Assembly (NCBI GenBank): GCA_947650285.1
Contig: CANTFL010000155.1
Coordinates: 274,762-338,761, forward strand
Direction: 5' to 3'
DNA from: Hyaloperonospora brassicae
Taxonomy: Eukaryota; Oomycota; Peronosporomycetes; Peronosporales; Peronosporaceae
Length of the DNA stretch: 64,000 nt
The notes under the pieces are model-generated. The model saw only the letters and a program-made list of their open reading frames with translations, made no database searches and was not told the origin of the DNA. Within the stretch, counting starts at the first letter, position 1; every line of letters begins with the position of its first letter. This document shows positions 33,789 to 45,154 of the stretch, piece by piece. A program made the translations under genes and the position numbers.

Positions 33789-34565
33789 ATGACGTTCTCC
33801 CATTCCTATGCACTCTTCTTGAGTGTCGCGTTGCTCTTCGCGGCCGATCTCGCTCCGGGTCTGAGCAGTCCAGAGGTCGCGACACTTGGCGATCATAGAC
33901 TCGAAAACAACGCCACAAACGACCGGCCGAGGACTCGTTCTCTTGATGATGGCAAGCACGAGGAGAGAACGGGCATCGACGCCAAGTACGTTGGGGCTCT
34001 GCCCGAACGGCTCAAGAGTAACGCAGCTGTGATAAAAGCAGGGGGCCGTCTCGCTCATCTATTTAAGCAAGAACCGGAAAGCGTTCACGGGCCAAGTGAC
34101 GATTTACTGATGTACCTCCGCAACTGGCTCGATGCAGGGGAAAGCCAGCATCAAGAATTTTCAGACGAGGTGCTTAAACAGATGCGACAGAAGGCGTTGG
34201 CCTCACACATCTCGAGGCTCGACATAGCGCCGCTGGTGGAGCACAAACTCTCCGCTTTGTCTCAAATCGACTCGACTGAAGTTTTACAAGACGTAGTCAC
34301 TATGCTTGGAAATGAGTGGGGTAAGACAGAGGTTGCAACTGCAATTGAACTGGCAAAGCCGAAATCATTTTACATCGCGCTGAGTCTTGAAAATGCACAG
34401 TTCAACCAGTGGCTGGATTTATCTGAAGGTAAATTTTGGGACGTTCAACGTGTACTCATGGAGGAAGCACAAAGTAACGAAGCGATAGGTGACGTAGTAA
34501 TCGTAAACAAAATCATGAAAGAATACTTGGCTCACTGCAAAATGCTTGCTTCGTCCTCCAAGTAA
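33789..34565 (+). CDS. Secreted RxLR/EER-like effector candidate, copy 2 (258 aa)
   Basis: A paralogue of the gene at 24354 with three substitutions that I can see: Leu to Pro at residue 72, Arg to Gln in the SALS-x-IDS block (about 158), and Ile to Thr in the VAIAIE block (about 184). The signal peptide, RPRTRSL stretch, EER and helical domain are unchanged. Promoter-side repeats and the downstream AATAAA are duplicated too. The frame is intact, so both copies could be expressed. The Pro in a predicted helix might alter folding. Confidence 0.75.
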   Translation: MTFSHSYALFLSVALLFAADLAPGLSSPEVATLGDHRLENNATNDRPRTRSLDDGKHEERTGIDAKYVGALPERLKSNAAVIKAGGRLAHLFKQEPESVHGPSDDLLMYLRNWLDAGESQHQEFSDEVLKQMRQKALASHISRLDIAPLVEHKLSALSQIDSTEVLQDVVTMLGNEWGKTEVATAIELAKPKSFYIALSLENAQFNQWLDLSEGKFWDVQRVLMEEAQSNEAIGDVVIVNKIMKEYLAHCKMLASSSK

Positions 34566-34678
34566 GCCGCTCTCCAGCTGTATCCGCGCAATAAGTGGTA
34601 AATAAAAGAAAGTCGCTTCATTTCTCATCCTAATGCTGTTTGCTGGAAAGTGTCTTTTTCTCTGGGCACGACAGTACC

Positions 34679-34994
34679 ATGAAATACAGTGTCGTGGTAT
34701 GCGCGATATTGGCGTAGCGATGACAAAGGGGTATCAGGATGGTCGCATGAAGATTGTGCTTTCATCCTGATTATGTTGACACGACAGAATACCCAACACG
34801 AGGCAAATGGCGCCGGTATGGACACGAGCGCCATGTTTTTAGCAAAAGAAGAGCAAGGTGGCATTGAGACCAATCAACATACAAAAGAGCGCGCAAGTCT
34901 TGTCTCGTGGAACGAGCACCTGCCGATCAAGGATCCTCGAGCTGGAAGCACATCAAGTGATGTAGATGTGCTGTCTGACGTTAGTAACAATTAA
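34679..34994 (+). pseudogene. Possible remnant of a small secreted protein, copy 2
   Basis: Identical in layout to 25244-25559, with the same early TAG after a signal-like start. The lesion therefore predates the duplication, or the reading through an intron is real in both. Confidence 0.3.
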
Positions 34995-35805
34995 GTTAAC
35001 TGTTTCCTGCAGCTACTACGTGTGCCGCTGCAGAGAAACCCTGTTTGCATTAGCTACATGCCCGGTGAGATGCGGGAAAAGCGTTTGCAAAGGTTTACAA
35101 AGCAGATCGATTGATTAATTGGTGTGAGAACTAGACTTGTGACGGCAGTATACACAGGATCGCAGACACAGATGAACACTCGTTGCGGCGATGTCTTGTG
35201 CTGATAGCGCGACCGTTTGTTGCCGGTATGACACATATTATTGACTTCGACTACTACGAAAATTGACGTCTCTAGCCCGGGGTCTGTCCTTGCTAACGCG
35301 GTTTGCCCAGATGCAGCTGCTTCCAGCTGCAGGACAAAGCGCATTCGCACTTCGTCTTGCAAACACCACGACGTAGCGAATCATGGGTCAGGCTCGGTTC
35401 ATTGCTGAAGTCACTCATCAACACCTCCGTAGTGATATCGTCCCCTCAAACCTTTGATCAGCAAAATTTGCAAGCGCATAGGATTCCGTTTCGAGGTCAG
35501 CAAGGAAGTTCGTGGAATCTTGCATCCATCGTTCCCGATCTCATCACCATGTTTATATCTTTGCACATACATAGTGCACCCACCAATTCGTGCCAATAAA
35601 ACTCCGCGCTTGGCGCGCAACGACTCTATTTCTGATAAATTAAGCGTATGCTCGATCGTGACTCGTATCAGCGGAACACTAGAGGCAATGCCGTCATCGT
35701 CATTTTTGCCGTAGCGCACAGTTCCTGAAGCTACATTTCGTATCAACAACAAGCCGATTGGCTCAACGAATGGCATTGCATGTGGCCGATCACCGATGCT
35801 TGAAC

Positions 35806-36285
35806 TGTAACGGGGTTACACGTCGGCTGGTAGTCGACGATGGGTGTGGCGCACACAATGGATGGGATCCCTTCAAAGTGATATTAGAACACAGTCTCAA
35901 TTGTTGAAGACAGATGTCGGTCAACGATGGAGTAAGAGATTTTCTGAGAGGTTTTAATTAGGACATGAGCGAGTAAATTTATTACATTGTTCAAAGGTGT
36001 TATTTTAGGTTAAGTGACGAAATGAAGTTCATTTCCCATTTTGATTCGAAATACCCGTGCCTCTCTGAGGCGTCATGTGATCGTAGAAGAGACTAGCAAC
36101 TGCTCGTTAAGGCAGCTACCCCTCTTACACTTTCTGCGTTGATTCTTTTGAATCGTTTAGTCCCCCTGGAACGGGGACCGTTAGCTCTGATCTTGTTGAC
36201 TATCTGAGTCGGGTTCTCGAACCTAAGTTTCTCGTAAGAGTGTTAAGTCTTCCTCTGACTTAAGGAGCTGTGTAGCTCCGCTACA
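35806..36285 (+). repeat. 5' LTR of Gypsy B1
   Basis: It begins TGTAACGGGG and ends CCGCTACA. It differs from the B1 3' LTR and from both B2 LTRs at many positions, although the element interior is almost identical to B2. Confidence 0.9.
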
Positions 36286-36287
36286 CT

Positions 36288-36303
36288 TGGTAGCACTTGT
36301 AGT
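36288..36303 (+). other. Primer-binding site of Gypsy B1
   Basis: TGGTAGCACTTGTAGT follows the LTR after a 2-base spacer. It is the same as in B2 (51583) and shares its first eleven bases with family A. Confidence 0.6.
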
Positions 36304-36343
36304 CAATCTACGCCTGAGTCATTACAACTGACCCTCTGAGAGG

Positions 36344-37376
36344 ATGGAGCAATCCACACCCCTCTATGAGGCTCAAAATGTTGCGCTAGATAAGCTAACC
36401 GCGGCCGTGGGCCCTGAATTTGTGGGTTTTCTAGCTGCACAAGGTTCCGACGTGCTCAATGCTTGAGTCGAGACCTTCTTGCAGTATATACCGGCCCTGT
36501 TGGGCCAAGTTTAAAACCAATTAGCGTCGGCTATGCCAACACGCTACGTGACATGCCACAAGAAGAGGCTAAGCCTCGTCCCCTTCGGGCGGACGTCAAA
36601 TATTTCTCCGGAGACGAGGGTGGAAATCTCAACCTCTAAATCCGTGAGATTAAAATGTCCATGAGCTCTGGACTTAGCTCACTCGAGCACTAGCGGGTTT
36701 CGCTGGCTATCTTTAAGCTCGATGGAAGAGCTAGAGAGTGGGCAATGACGTGCGGCGCGTTTGTCGACTTGGCGTTTCCCACATCGAATTCGCTCAAGCT
36801 AGACCTATTGCGAGTTACTCGCCGCCTAACCAGGCTTATCGCGTGCGCTCATGCTTCTTGTCTACCCGTCAGGGTAAGAATAAGTTAATGGACTATGTTC
36901 AGCAGGTTAAGAACTTTGGTGGCTGCTATTCAGCCCGATACTCTCCCTGGGACCGTCTACGTGGCAATCTTTATGGAAGGTCTCCGCACTGGCGCTGCCA
37001 GGACCGAGGTTTTTCGAGTCCATCCCTCGACTTTAAAGAGGATTTAATCATCGCACAAAATGCCGAGCACAACTTCAAGTCTGCCAGACGTGGTTGGAAC
37101 GGGTACAACTCAAGCTATGCGAGGGCAACCTCAGTTAATATCTCAGATTACTGTAAGCCTGAACCGATGGATCTCAGCCATGCTGAAGATGAAGGTGAAG
37201 CGGAGCTTCATGTTGCAGAGCAACAACAGGAATTGAGACGCTGTTACATGTGCGGAAGCACTAAACACTTGCGCCCCGCTTGTCCTTTGCGTAAGCAACG
37301 ACTGACTCATGTAGGTCAATATCCCAGCCTCAACCAGAAACCTGGTATGGCACGGGGATACGTCGGCACACAGTAG
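36344..37376 (+). pseudogene. gag: Gypsy B1 Gag, broken
   Basis: It starts at ATG 36344 in the context AGGATGGAGC, as in B2. An early TGA and later frame changes break it. The 3' part, in the frame 36738-37376, includes the knuckle CYMCGSTKHLRPAC with correct C-x2-C-x4-H-x4-C spacing, so RNA binding was once possible. The Gag core block LFSPPNQAYRVRSC-like sequence (about 36810-36860) is recognisable. Confidence 0.8.
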
Positions 37377-37519
37377 ATGCGGGGCGCCCTGCTGCGGTAG
37401 AACTGATTTCTGTCACTTCTCTATGAGGTAGAGTAAAACAGGGCTTAGCTTCACAGAGCTCTGTGTCAGACAGCAGAGTGCGTGAATACAAGCCTGGCCT
37501 GTTAGTCGCCGAGTCAATA

Positions 37520-40249
37520 GTAAAAGGCTTTTAGCAGCATTGGTCTATTTTAATCGACTATGGGGCGTCCTGCAACTATGCTCGACGTCGTTCCCTAGGA
37601 GGAAGTCAGCGATACGCTGAGGCGCGCAAAGCGCATGAAGGCGATTCGATAACCGTTCGTCTAGCGACTGGTAGTCGCGTCACGGTACTTAAATTTTCGT
37701 TAAACTTAGGTGCGAGGGGTTTGGACTTTGACAGCACAAAACGCTGTATTGTCCTCAATTTGGATTCGAGATATGTACTCATCCTAAGTATGGCTTGGCT
37801 AGAACGCCATTATCCATGAATAGATTGGAGGTCGAAGACCTTAGGTGCAACGCGCAATGTTCCTAGCGAAGCTTTGGTGAGTCATGAACCCACCTTCGCT
37901 AGGCAACATAAGTACTATTGGCGCGAGCCATTAACAGAAGATGTCCATGTGCTGGACATTGGTATGTCAAAGTTAATTAACTCCAATGTTAATGACATGA
38001 AAATTGAGCGGATCTCTTTCATCGTATGTAAAGGAAGTTGTACTCCGTTTAGCGATACTCGTTGTAATAATGAGTCACTGCATGATATTAGCATGATTGG
38101 ACTACGGCTGAGACATCACGAATGCAATTCCTCTGATGTGAGTGGGGTGGCACGTGAAGTTTCACCGAGTGAGGGTGGCCGAGATTGCACCTCACTGAAT
38201 GTCGGTAATGACATTGTCGGCAAAATGTCAGAGCATGCAGAGCTAGACACACATAATGCAAGTGAAGTAGTACGTGAAAATCCACTTGGTGAAGTGTTCG
38301 AGTTACGTAACACTTCACCAGATGTCGATCAAGACATGAGCTCTCGTATAGAGCGTGCTAAGGCAACTAGCAACTACAGATATCCTACTGTCCCAGTCTC
38401 TAGGAGGCGTAAGGTTTCTTTAAGGAAACAATCTCGGCGTCGGGTGGAAACTGTCAAGCGCCAGACGTCCGAGATGTTACGGAGTGATAACAGTGATAAT
38501 ACACTATATACACTTGTCAATGGAATGACCGGCTATGTTGATGGCAACATCAGTCTCGAGACTCTTCCTTTCTTTGATACTCTCATTGAGATAGACGAAA
38601 TGTCTGATGGCGAATTCAGCCAAGCCTTAAAGGCAGGAGAGTTACCCGATCTAGTGGTCATTCGACATGATGTTGAGTTGAACTCATCCTCGTTATTGGA
38701 TGAGTCAGTCCTTGAGGACACAAAGGCAACACTTAACGCGCGTAGGGGATCTTCGATCCTTAAACATCCCCTTGATCCGTTTTATCCTTTGGTAAAGAAA
38801 TTTCAAGACGTGGTGGTATCGACCCACCGTCTGTCTTACCTCCGGATAGAGGTGTGCGTCATGAAATTGACCTAGTTCCTGGAACCAAATAATGCGTAAC
38901 ACGGCAGTGACCTTTACCAAAGGAGCAGTGTGACGTCATAGACGACTTCTTTCGTGCAAAGCACGCAGCGGGGATGGTTCGTGAGAGCAAATCTCCTCAT
39001 TCCATGCCCACATTTTGTGTCCGAAAGCCCAATGGGAAGTGGCGCATTGTTCATGCTTACAATAAGCTTAATGCTGCCACGATCCCGGCTCAGACACCAA
39101 TCCCTAGGAAAGATGTTCTTCAGAACAATATGGTGGGATGTACAATGTACAGTGCACTCGACTTAGTCGATGGTTATTACCACTTGCTCATGCGTGAGAA
39201 GGATATTCCGCTGACAGCGGTCAGTACTCCGAGCGGCATGCTCTGGGAGTAACTAGTTATGCCACAGGGCTTGTACAATGCCCCAGCTACGTTCAATCGT
39301 CTTGTGACACAACTGTTTCGTCCTCACCGAGGTTATGCACAGACTGACTTTGATGATATTTTTGTCCATAGTCGTGCTATGAACGGCCGGTCTGATTTGG
39401 ATAATCACATCGACCATTTAAGAGCAGGGCTCGAGTGCATGCGCACGAACAAGTTGTATGCCAACGCCTCTAAGTGCATCTTTGGTGCACAAGAGATTCC
39501 CTTTATAGGGTGATTCATTGGGAAGTGAGGCCTTCGAGCGGATCCTACTAAGATAAAAGCCATAGTCGATTGGCCGGTTTCTAAGAAGTAAAAGGACATA
39601 CGTAAGTGGCATGGTCTCGCCAATTAATTACACAAGTATAGTGCAAACTATGCAGACATGGCTCGGCCATTAACCAATCTCCTTTAAAAGGATACGGAGT
39701 GTGTTGGACTAACACCGAGCATGAAGCCTTTACGGCGGTTAAAGAGAGTCTTCTTCATGCGCCAATCTTGGCTTTGCCCGATCCTGATCGGCCTTTCAGT
39801 GTCGTCTGTGAAGCATCTGATTTTGCCATCGGCAGTGCTTTGTTACAAACAGATGATAATGGACGGGAACGCGTCATTGCGTTTGAGTCCCGACAGATAA
39901 AAGCAGATGAGAAGAACTATCCAGTTCATGACAAAGAGCTGCTTGCGATGAAGTATGCTTTAGTCAATTCAGAGTTCATCTCATTGTCTCTAAGCCTTTT
40001 GTGATCTATACAGATCATGCATCATTACGCACTGCGACCAAGTCGCCACATCTCTCCCAGCGAATGGCCCATTGGCTCTCATTCTTTGCTGAATACAACT
40101 TCGAGGTGAAGTATAAGCCGGGCAAGCAGAATGCTTTGACTGATGCGTTGTCACGTAGGCCTGACTATGAGCTTGCTCATGTTACGACTCTGTCGTCATC
40201 GGTCACATACCTCATTCGTCGGCATATGCCAAGGATGAACACTGTGTAG
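37520..40249 (+). pseudogene. pol: Gypsy B1 protease, RT and RNase H, many shared stops
   Basis: The protease block reads IDYGAS where B2 has IDSGAS. A TGA follows the conserved RHYP and precedes IDW. The long frame 37874-38875 is a spacer between protease and RT, and its C-terminal end reaches the start of RT. RT runs 38974-39513 with a TAA at 39250 in place of Trp in the GMLWEWLVMPQG block. The active-site box is DFDD (39346-39357) instead of YxDD. More stops and frame changes interrupt the connection to RNase H (39699-40249). Every one I checked is also in B2. Confidence 0.85.
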
Positions 40250-40353
40250 CTCTGCTACGTGCTCTAGGGAGCGAGGAGTTTAAGTACTCAGACATAGAAT
40301 TGTCGGCACGATTACGTGCGAGGCTGCATCGATTCTCCATCGATTAAGGCCTG

Positions 40354-41943
40354 TTGTGCTATAGCACTGATGTGGAGGATACTCCCCGTATCGTTGTCCC
40401 TCATGATGAGGAGTTGAAGTATCGCATCCTCTATGAGGCACATGAAACTGCGGTGAGCGGTCATCTCGGTCGAGAAAAGACATATAGCTACGTGAGCCAA
40501 TACTATTGGTGGCCCAAACTTTACAAATGGGTAAGCACATACGTGCGTACGTGCGAAACGTGTCAACGGGTGAAACCCTCAGCTCATGCGGCTGCGCCGC
40601 TCGCTAGTCTCTCTATACCCTCTGGGTGCTGGGAGTCCATCAGCATGGATTTCATGTTCGGTCTGCCGAAAGATGTGCAAGGCAATACGGGTATTGTGGT
40701 CTTTGTTGACCGTTTGAGCAAGATGGCTCACTTAGAGGCTGTGCCAGATACCATTGATGGTGAAGGTACAGCTACGCTGTTTATCGATAGAGTGTTTCGA
40801 CAACACGGCTTGCCTGTGGCAATAGTCTCTGATAGAGATCCTCGCTTCACTGGGAAGTTTTGGAGGTCCATATTCAAGGTGCTCGTCACGCGTTTGGACA
40901 TGTCCACGGCGGATCACCCCCGGACCGATGGTCAAACCGAGCGAGTCAATCGCGTTATCGGTGATATATTACGCAGTGTTTGCGCTAATACACCAAAACG
41001 TTGGAGTTCGATGCTCCCTGTTGTTGAGTTTGCGTTAAATAACGCTGTTCATGCCTCTACAGGCTTTACTCCGTTCTACGTGAACGGTCTCACACACCCT
41101 CGCGTTCCATTAACGCTACCACTCCGTGGTTCAGGGCTTGGTGGGGGAGAGATGGCCGATCGGCTTGCAGATATCAGCCCTGCTACTGTTCACAAACAGG
41201 AAAGCGAGTTTCTCGCAACGCGCTTGAATGTGTTACGACACGTTCGTGATGCACTGGCTGATAGCCAAGATAGACAAAAGGAGCAAGCTGATGTCAAAGG
41301 CAGAGGATGTATTGAACGTTATAAGTTCGGAGACCAAGTTCTACTCAATGCTAAAAACCTACCTACAAATGTAGTCTCTGCTGTCTTCAAGACAAAGTTG
41401 CGTCCGCGCTTCATTGGGCCGTTCATGGTCATCGCTAAGAAGGGATTGGCGTACACGCTCAACCTTCCGCGCAAACTGCGCACGCACCCAGTGTTCTACG
41501 TTGGCTTGCTTAAGCCGTATCGGGACCCGTCCCATGTGAACTCGGAGGCGCTTGCGCCTGGAAATAAGGCCTTGACGTCGACTGTTGCATCCGAACCAGG
41601 AGGTCAAGCTGACCATCCACACGGGCTAAGGCCAACTCCAACGCCTGAACACGGGCTTGCATCGCGCCGAGCGCACCCTGGGTCTTACCCAATGTCTCTC
41701 GGAGACCACTCAGCTCACGGAGCACCTTCTCATGCTCCTCCTTCGGTACCCCGACCACCACCGACGCTGCTCGATGAGCAAGGGAACAACCAGTTCCATG
41801 TGGAGAAAATACTTCAGCGACGTCGTCGTCGTGGCCAATACCAGTATCTGGTGAAGTGGCGAGGGTACTTGGAGTCGGAGAACTCGTGGGAGTATGAGAT
41901 ACCCCTTCGGCAGGACTGCTCTTACGCCGTGGATGTTTTTTAA
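40354..41943 (+). CDS. Gypsy B1 integrase with GPY/F module and chromodomain, open frame (529 codons)
   Basis: This frame is uninterrupted from the stop at 40345 to TAA at 41941-41943. It holds a zinc-binding segment ending CETCQRVKPS, the catalytic core (SMDF, SDRDPRF and NRVIGDIL blocks with the acidic triad region), a GPY/F-like module (FIGPFMVIAKKG, then HPVFYVGLLKPY), a Pro-rich linker and a C-terminal chromodomain (FHVEKIL, YLVKWRGY, ENSWE). It has no clear ATG at its start because it is the end of Pol. The last 430 bp overlap the antisense ORF. It differs from B2 by three residues that I can see. Confidence 0.85.
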   Translation: MCYSTDVEDTPRIVVPHDEELKYRILYEAHETAVSGHLGREKTYSYVSQYYWWPKLYKWVSTYVRTCETCQRVKPSAHAAAPLASLSIPSGCWESISMDFMFGLPKDVQGNTGIVVFVDRLSKMAHLEAVPDTIDGEGTATLFIDRVFRQHGLPVAIVSDRDPRFTGKFWRSIFKVLVTRLDMSTADHPRTDGQTERVNRVIGDILRSVCANTPKRWSSMLPVVEFALNNAVHASTGFTPFYVNGLTHPRVPLTLPLRGSGLGGGEMADRLADISPATVHKQESEFLATRLNVLRHVRDALADSQDRQKEQADVKGRGCIERYKFGDQVLLNAKNLPTNVVSAVFKTKLRPRFIGPFMVIAKKGLAYTLNLPRKLRTHPVFYVGLLKPYRDPSHVNSEALAPGNKALTSTVASEPGGQADHPHGLRPTPTPEHGLASRRAHPGSYPMSLGDHSAHGAPSHAPPSVPRPPPTLLDEQGNNQFHVEKILQRRRRRGQYQYLVKWRGYLESENSWEYEIPLRQDCSYAVDVF

Positions 41944-42745
41944 CATCGCAGCCAGAGTCTCCCTGCGACCGAGAACGCTTCTCACCAATAGTGGTGGGAG
42001 GTAGCGTGTTGCTCCACACCTTAGGGCCGGAAATCGTGGCTACCGAGCAAGCTGGAGCATAACGCGTACGTGTACGCAACTGGCCTTGAGCTTGGCGTAC
42101 TCGAACCGGAGCTTTAGTTTCAAACTAACGTCAGCCACATCGGCTCTGGCCCGCAGCGCTGGCACACTGCTAAGATGTCGCTTGCGGTACACCAAACAGA
42201 TGAACAGATTTCCCTCCTCCTCGGGTAGTTCGCCAGCGAACCACAAGATGGGCACGTTCTGTATCGGTCGAACCGAAAAATCACAAGATAAGCTCTCAAG
42301 GTGCGCAAGGTATTGACCTTGCGTGGTCAAGAACGGTTTGAGATACCTCTTATGTAGAACCTTGCGGAACGCAATGTCTTCTGGCGACGTAGCCTCTGGT
42401 GCAATTGCCCATGTCGCGAGGCTAAGGCCTTTTGTTTGATGGAGACGTCGGTCCACGTCCGGTGTTGAAAAACCGTAACCTCTACAGTTCTGAATAACCG
42501 CCTGGGTATGCGCACGACGCCGAGCATTCTCCTCTCGCTGAAGGACTAGATCCTGTTGCTCGTCGAGCGGGTTCGTGATGATATCATCTGCATCTGGTGT
42601 ATGTTGCTGCGCCACTGGCGCGGTGGTTTCACCACGTCTCAACGAACGGATTCGGTGCTTTTAGAGGTCGAGCCTCAGATACAGCGGAGTGGGACGATAT
42701 CCCGTCATCTCTATGGACACCAATATCGCTACTATAGTCCACATC
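41510..42745 (-). pseudogene. Antisense ORF of Gypsy B1, one insertion relative to B2
   Basis: Two frames, 42642-42040 (200 aa) and 42079-41510 (189 aa), match those of B2. In B1 a 1-nt insertion near 42644-42650 breaks the N-terminal part, so B1 starts at an internal Met (MRRGETT). The first part has a charged N-terminus and a globular segment (FRKVLHKRYLKPFLTTQG, then PILWFAGELPEEEG). The second has a basic stretch, a Ser/Thr/Pro-rich stretch and a coiled coil (EEHEKVLRELSGLRETLGK onward) encoded opposite the Pro-rich linker and chromodomain. The family is unknown to me. Confidence 0.5.
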
Positions 42746-42897
42746 CTCATCAAAGTCGAGGTAGGAGTAAAGCGGTTGAGAATCGTTAGGTGGCTATGCC
42801 ATGGTGTTATGTGTTTGAAAACCATGACGTAAAGCGCACGCACATCAACCTCTTCGAGCAAAGAATCTGATTGGCGTTAGGTGGTAATGTCAGTCTG

Positions 42898-43327
42898 TGG
42901 TGCACACAAGAGAGGGGTCCCCTGTAAAATGATATCAGAACACAGTAAGCTTTTCAATTGTTGAAGACTGATGTCTGTCAACAATTATTTGCGAGATCTT
43001 TTATAAAATTATTTATGACATGTTAATTACATAGTTCTAAGGTGTTTTTTATGGTTAAAAGAAGAAATAAAGTTCAGTTCCCCTTTTGGTCAGTAAGAGA
43101 CACGTGTCCTACGGGACGTCTCGATTGTAAGGACTAAGCAACGCCTGTAAAGGTAGCTTTTTCTGGAGCTCTCTGTGCTGTGATTCTTTAGAATCGTTTG
43201 GTCCCCTGGAACAGGGCCGTAAGCTCACGAGCTTGTGTGACTCCCAGGAGTCGCGTTTCCGAACATGAGTTGCTCTTAAGAGCGTTAAGTCTTCCTCTGA
43301 CTTAAGGAGCTGTGTAGCTTCGCTACA
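42898..43327 (+). repeat. 3' LTR of Gypsy B1, 5'-truncated
   Basis: It lacks the first 41 bp of the B LTR together with the polypurine tract. The remaining 430 bp align to the 5' LTR with many substitutions and end at CGCTACA before TSD TGAAC. Confidence 0.85.
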
Positions 43328-44709
43328 TGAACTTACTTTATTCCGAGCTGTTCCCAGTTATATTGCAGTACGAAGTCTCCAACCCATTGTGCTGCAGGAG
43401 CTTGCGCCTCGCTTCTTGACTACGCATCTCCAGCACGCTGTATTTACGTTCATGGTAAAGGTACTGACTTGCGATGAGCTAGACAGCATAGCCAGCAACT
43501 GAGCTGTAGCTGAGGAGAACTATTGCTACATTCACATTATTTGGTGATAAGCTCTTATACCAATTATCATATATGGACGTAGGAGCCACACCTCGCGGAA
43601 ATGGCATGTCGTCCTTTGGGGGCAAAACAGTAGCCCCAAATATGGACCCGGAGTATGCTTCGTTGCTGGGCTCTTGCTTGATATATGTCTGTAGGCTCAA
43701 CGTGACCCGCATATTATACAGTACACACGGGCAAGATATTGTACATAACGTGCCCGCAGCTGCCCTCGGTGCGCAGATAAATTGGTCTTTCACGCACGCC
43801 ATCGTCTCGATGGTGGCGATGGCGGCATAAAACATTGGGAGAAGACCTGCCAATTCATCGACAACAGCTCACGATCGCGAAAACGATCGGCTCGCTCACA
43901 CACACCACAGCACCCGGCAAGGGTCCTGTTTCGCACCACTTTTGTCCATCGTTGCACTCAAAGCGTCAATCTAGCAATATAATCACGGGCAGGGTACGCG
44001 GCGTTTGCTAACATCAACGGACGTACAAATAGTGGGTTTGGCAATACATGTACACAATCTGAACCGATACATATGGCGGCGACAACGTTGGACAATGGGC
44101 GGTGGCAGACTCATAGCGGAAAGCACGCATCACGGATGTTCTCTTTGGTGCCCTCTCAGCGGGTCTTGTGTGCACCAGGATGGGAGTATACTTCGTACAT
44201 TCTCGTCCTCCATACTTGCCATCTACTGCCGTCTGAAGGCATGCATCCAGGCGGATGCAACCGATAGCGCTGCAGCATTCGATCAGAATGTTGCCATGTT
44301 TTTATCGACGACGGACGGGCATAGGAAAGGCATACACAGACACTGCATGTGTCGATATTGCCGACATGTCCAGCGAATGTAGAAACAACCCGCTAAGAAA
44401 ATACAGCACTCAGCTCTTTTGTCACACCAATCCGCGTGCGATTGCATGTTTTTGGCACGGCGCATGGGATGACCTTCTGGTGAGCGAGTGATTGAGCACC
44501 ACTACAATGATGTAGCCCTTTTCTGTACTTGCGTCACCTTCTTCGACTGTACAAGTGCGTGAACATATACGTATGCAAAGAGTTTGGAGCAGTCTGACAA
44601 ACGCGTTTTGGCACGGTTATATTACTGGAATGCATTAGCACGCATCGCGGGGCAATGCTGCTACTCGGAATATCATCAAAGAGTATCACAGGCAACCAAC
44701 CACGTTGGC
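43328..44709. repeat. Segmental duplication, copy 2, right part
   Basis: Collinear with about 26357-27738 at an offset of 16971. It ends exactly where the A3 LTR begins, so the A3 insertion or a later rearrangement removed the remainder. Confidence 0.9.
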
Positions 44710-45154
44710 TGTAACGTGGGACACCCCTTGCGCATATTTACCGCAAAGGTGACGTGTGCCTTATAAGCCTACACATGGCAACCGAGGAAGCGATAGGTAA
44801 AACAGAACCCGAAAGCTCTGTCTTATATGAAAAATAGAACTGTTTATTTGTTAAATTTTAACGTTAATAAATCATCTTTTGACTTACTCGAGCTATATTA
44901 AAGTTTTCTTCTTCATGTAAGTCCCTTGCTCACCACCCATTGCGCGCGTCTAGCAGCGATTGGTGGTTGAGTTGATTGATGCACATCGTACATCAACCGA
45001 GAAGTGGATTCCTCCACGGATATTATCCTTAGCGATAATAATTCGACAACATCACTCATTTCAAGAGATGTTGACTGAATATTATCAAATCCGAGAATAT
45101 TTAAGAATTGGTACTTTCATACCAATTGTTAGGTAACGGAATCACACTGTTACA
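44710..45154 (-). repeat. 3' LTR of Gypsy A3 (445 bp)
   Basis: On the minus strand it begins TGTAACAGTG and ends CCCACGTTACA. It is closely similar to the A2 5' LTR (23129-23590), including the CGATAGGTAAAACAGAACCC block on the plus strand. Confidence 0.88.

Larger units (their letters stand above)
33150..35805. repeat. Segmental duplication, copy 2, left part
   Basis: Collinear with 23715-26355 at an offset of 9435. Similarity is nearly complete through the effector and falls in the last 130 bp before the Gypsy B1 insertion at 35806. It continues after the element at 43328. Confidence 0.9.
35806..43327 (+). mobile_element. Gypsy family B, copy B1, inserted in duplication copy 2
   Basis: Flanked by the 5-bp duplication TGAAC (35801-35805 and 43328-43332). 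It has a 480-bp 5' LTR (35806-36285) and a 430-bp 3' LTR remnant (42898-43327), gag, protease, RT, RNase H, integrase with chromodomain, and an antisense ORF. The empty site is visible in duplication copy 1 near 26354-26362, so insertion followed the duplication. About 52 bp holding the polypurine tract and the first 41 bp of the 3' LTR are deleted compared with B2. Confidence 0.93.
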
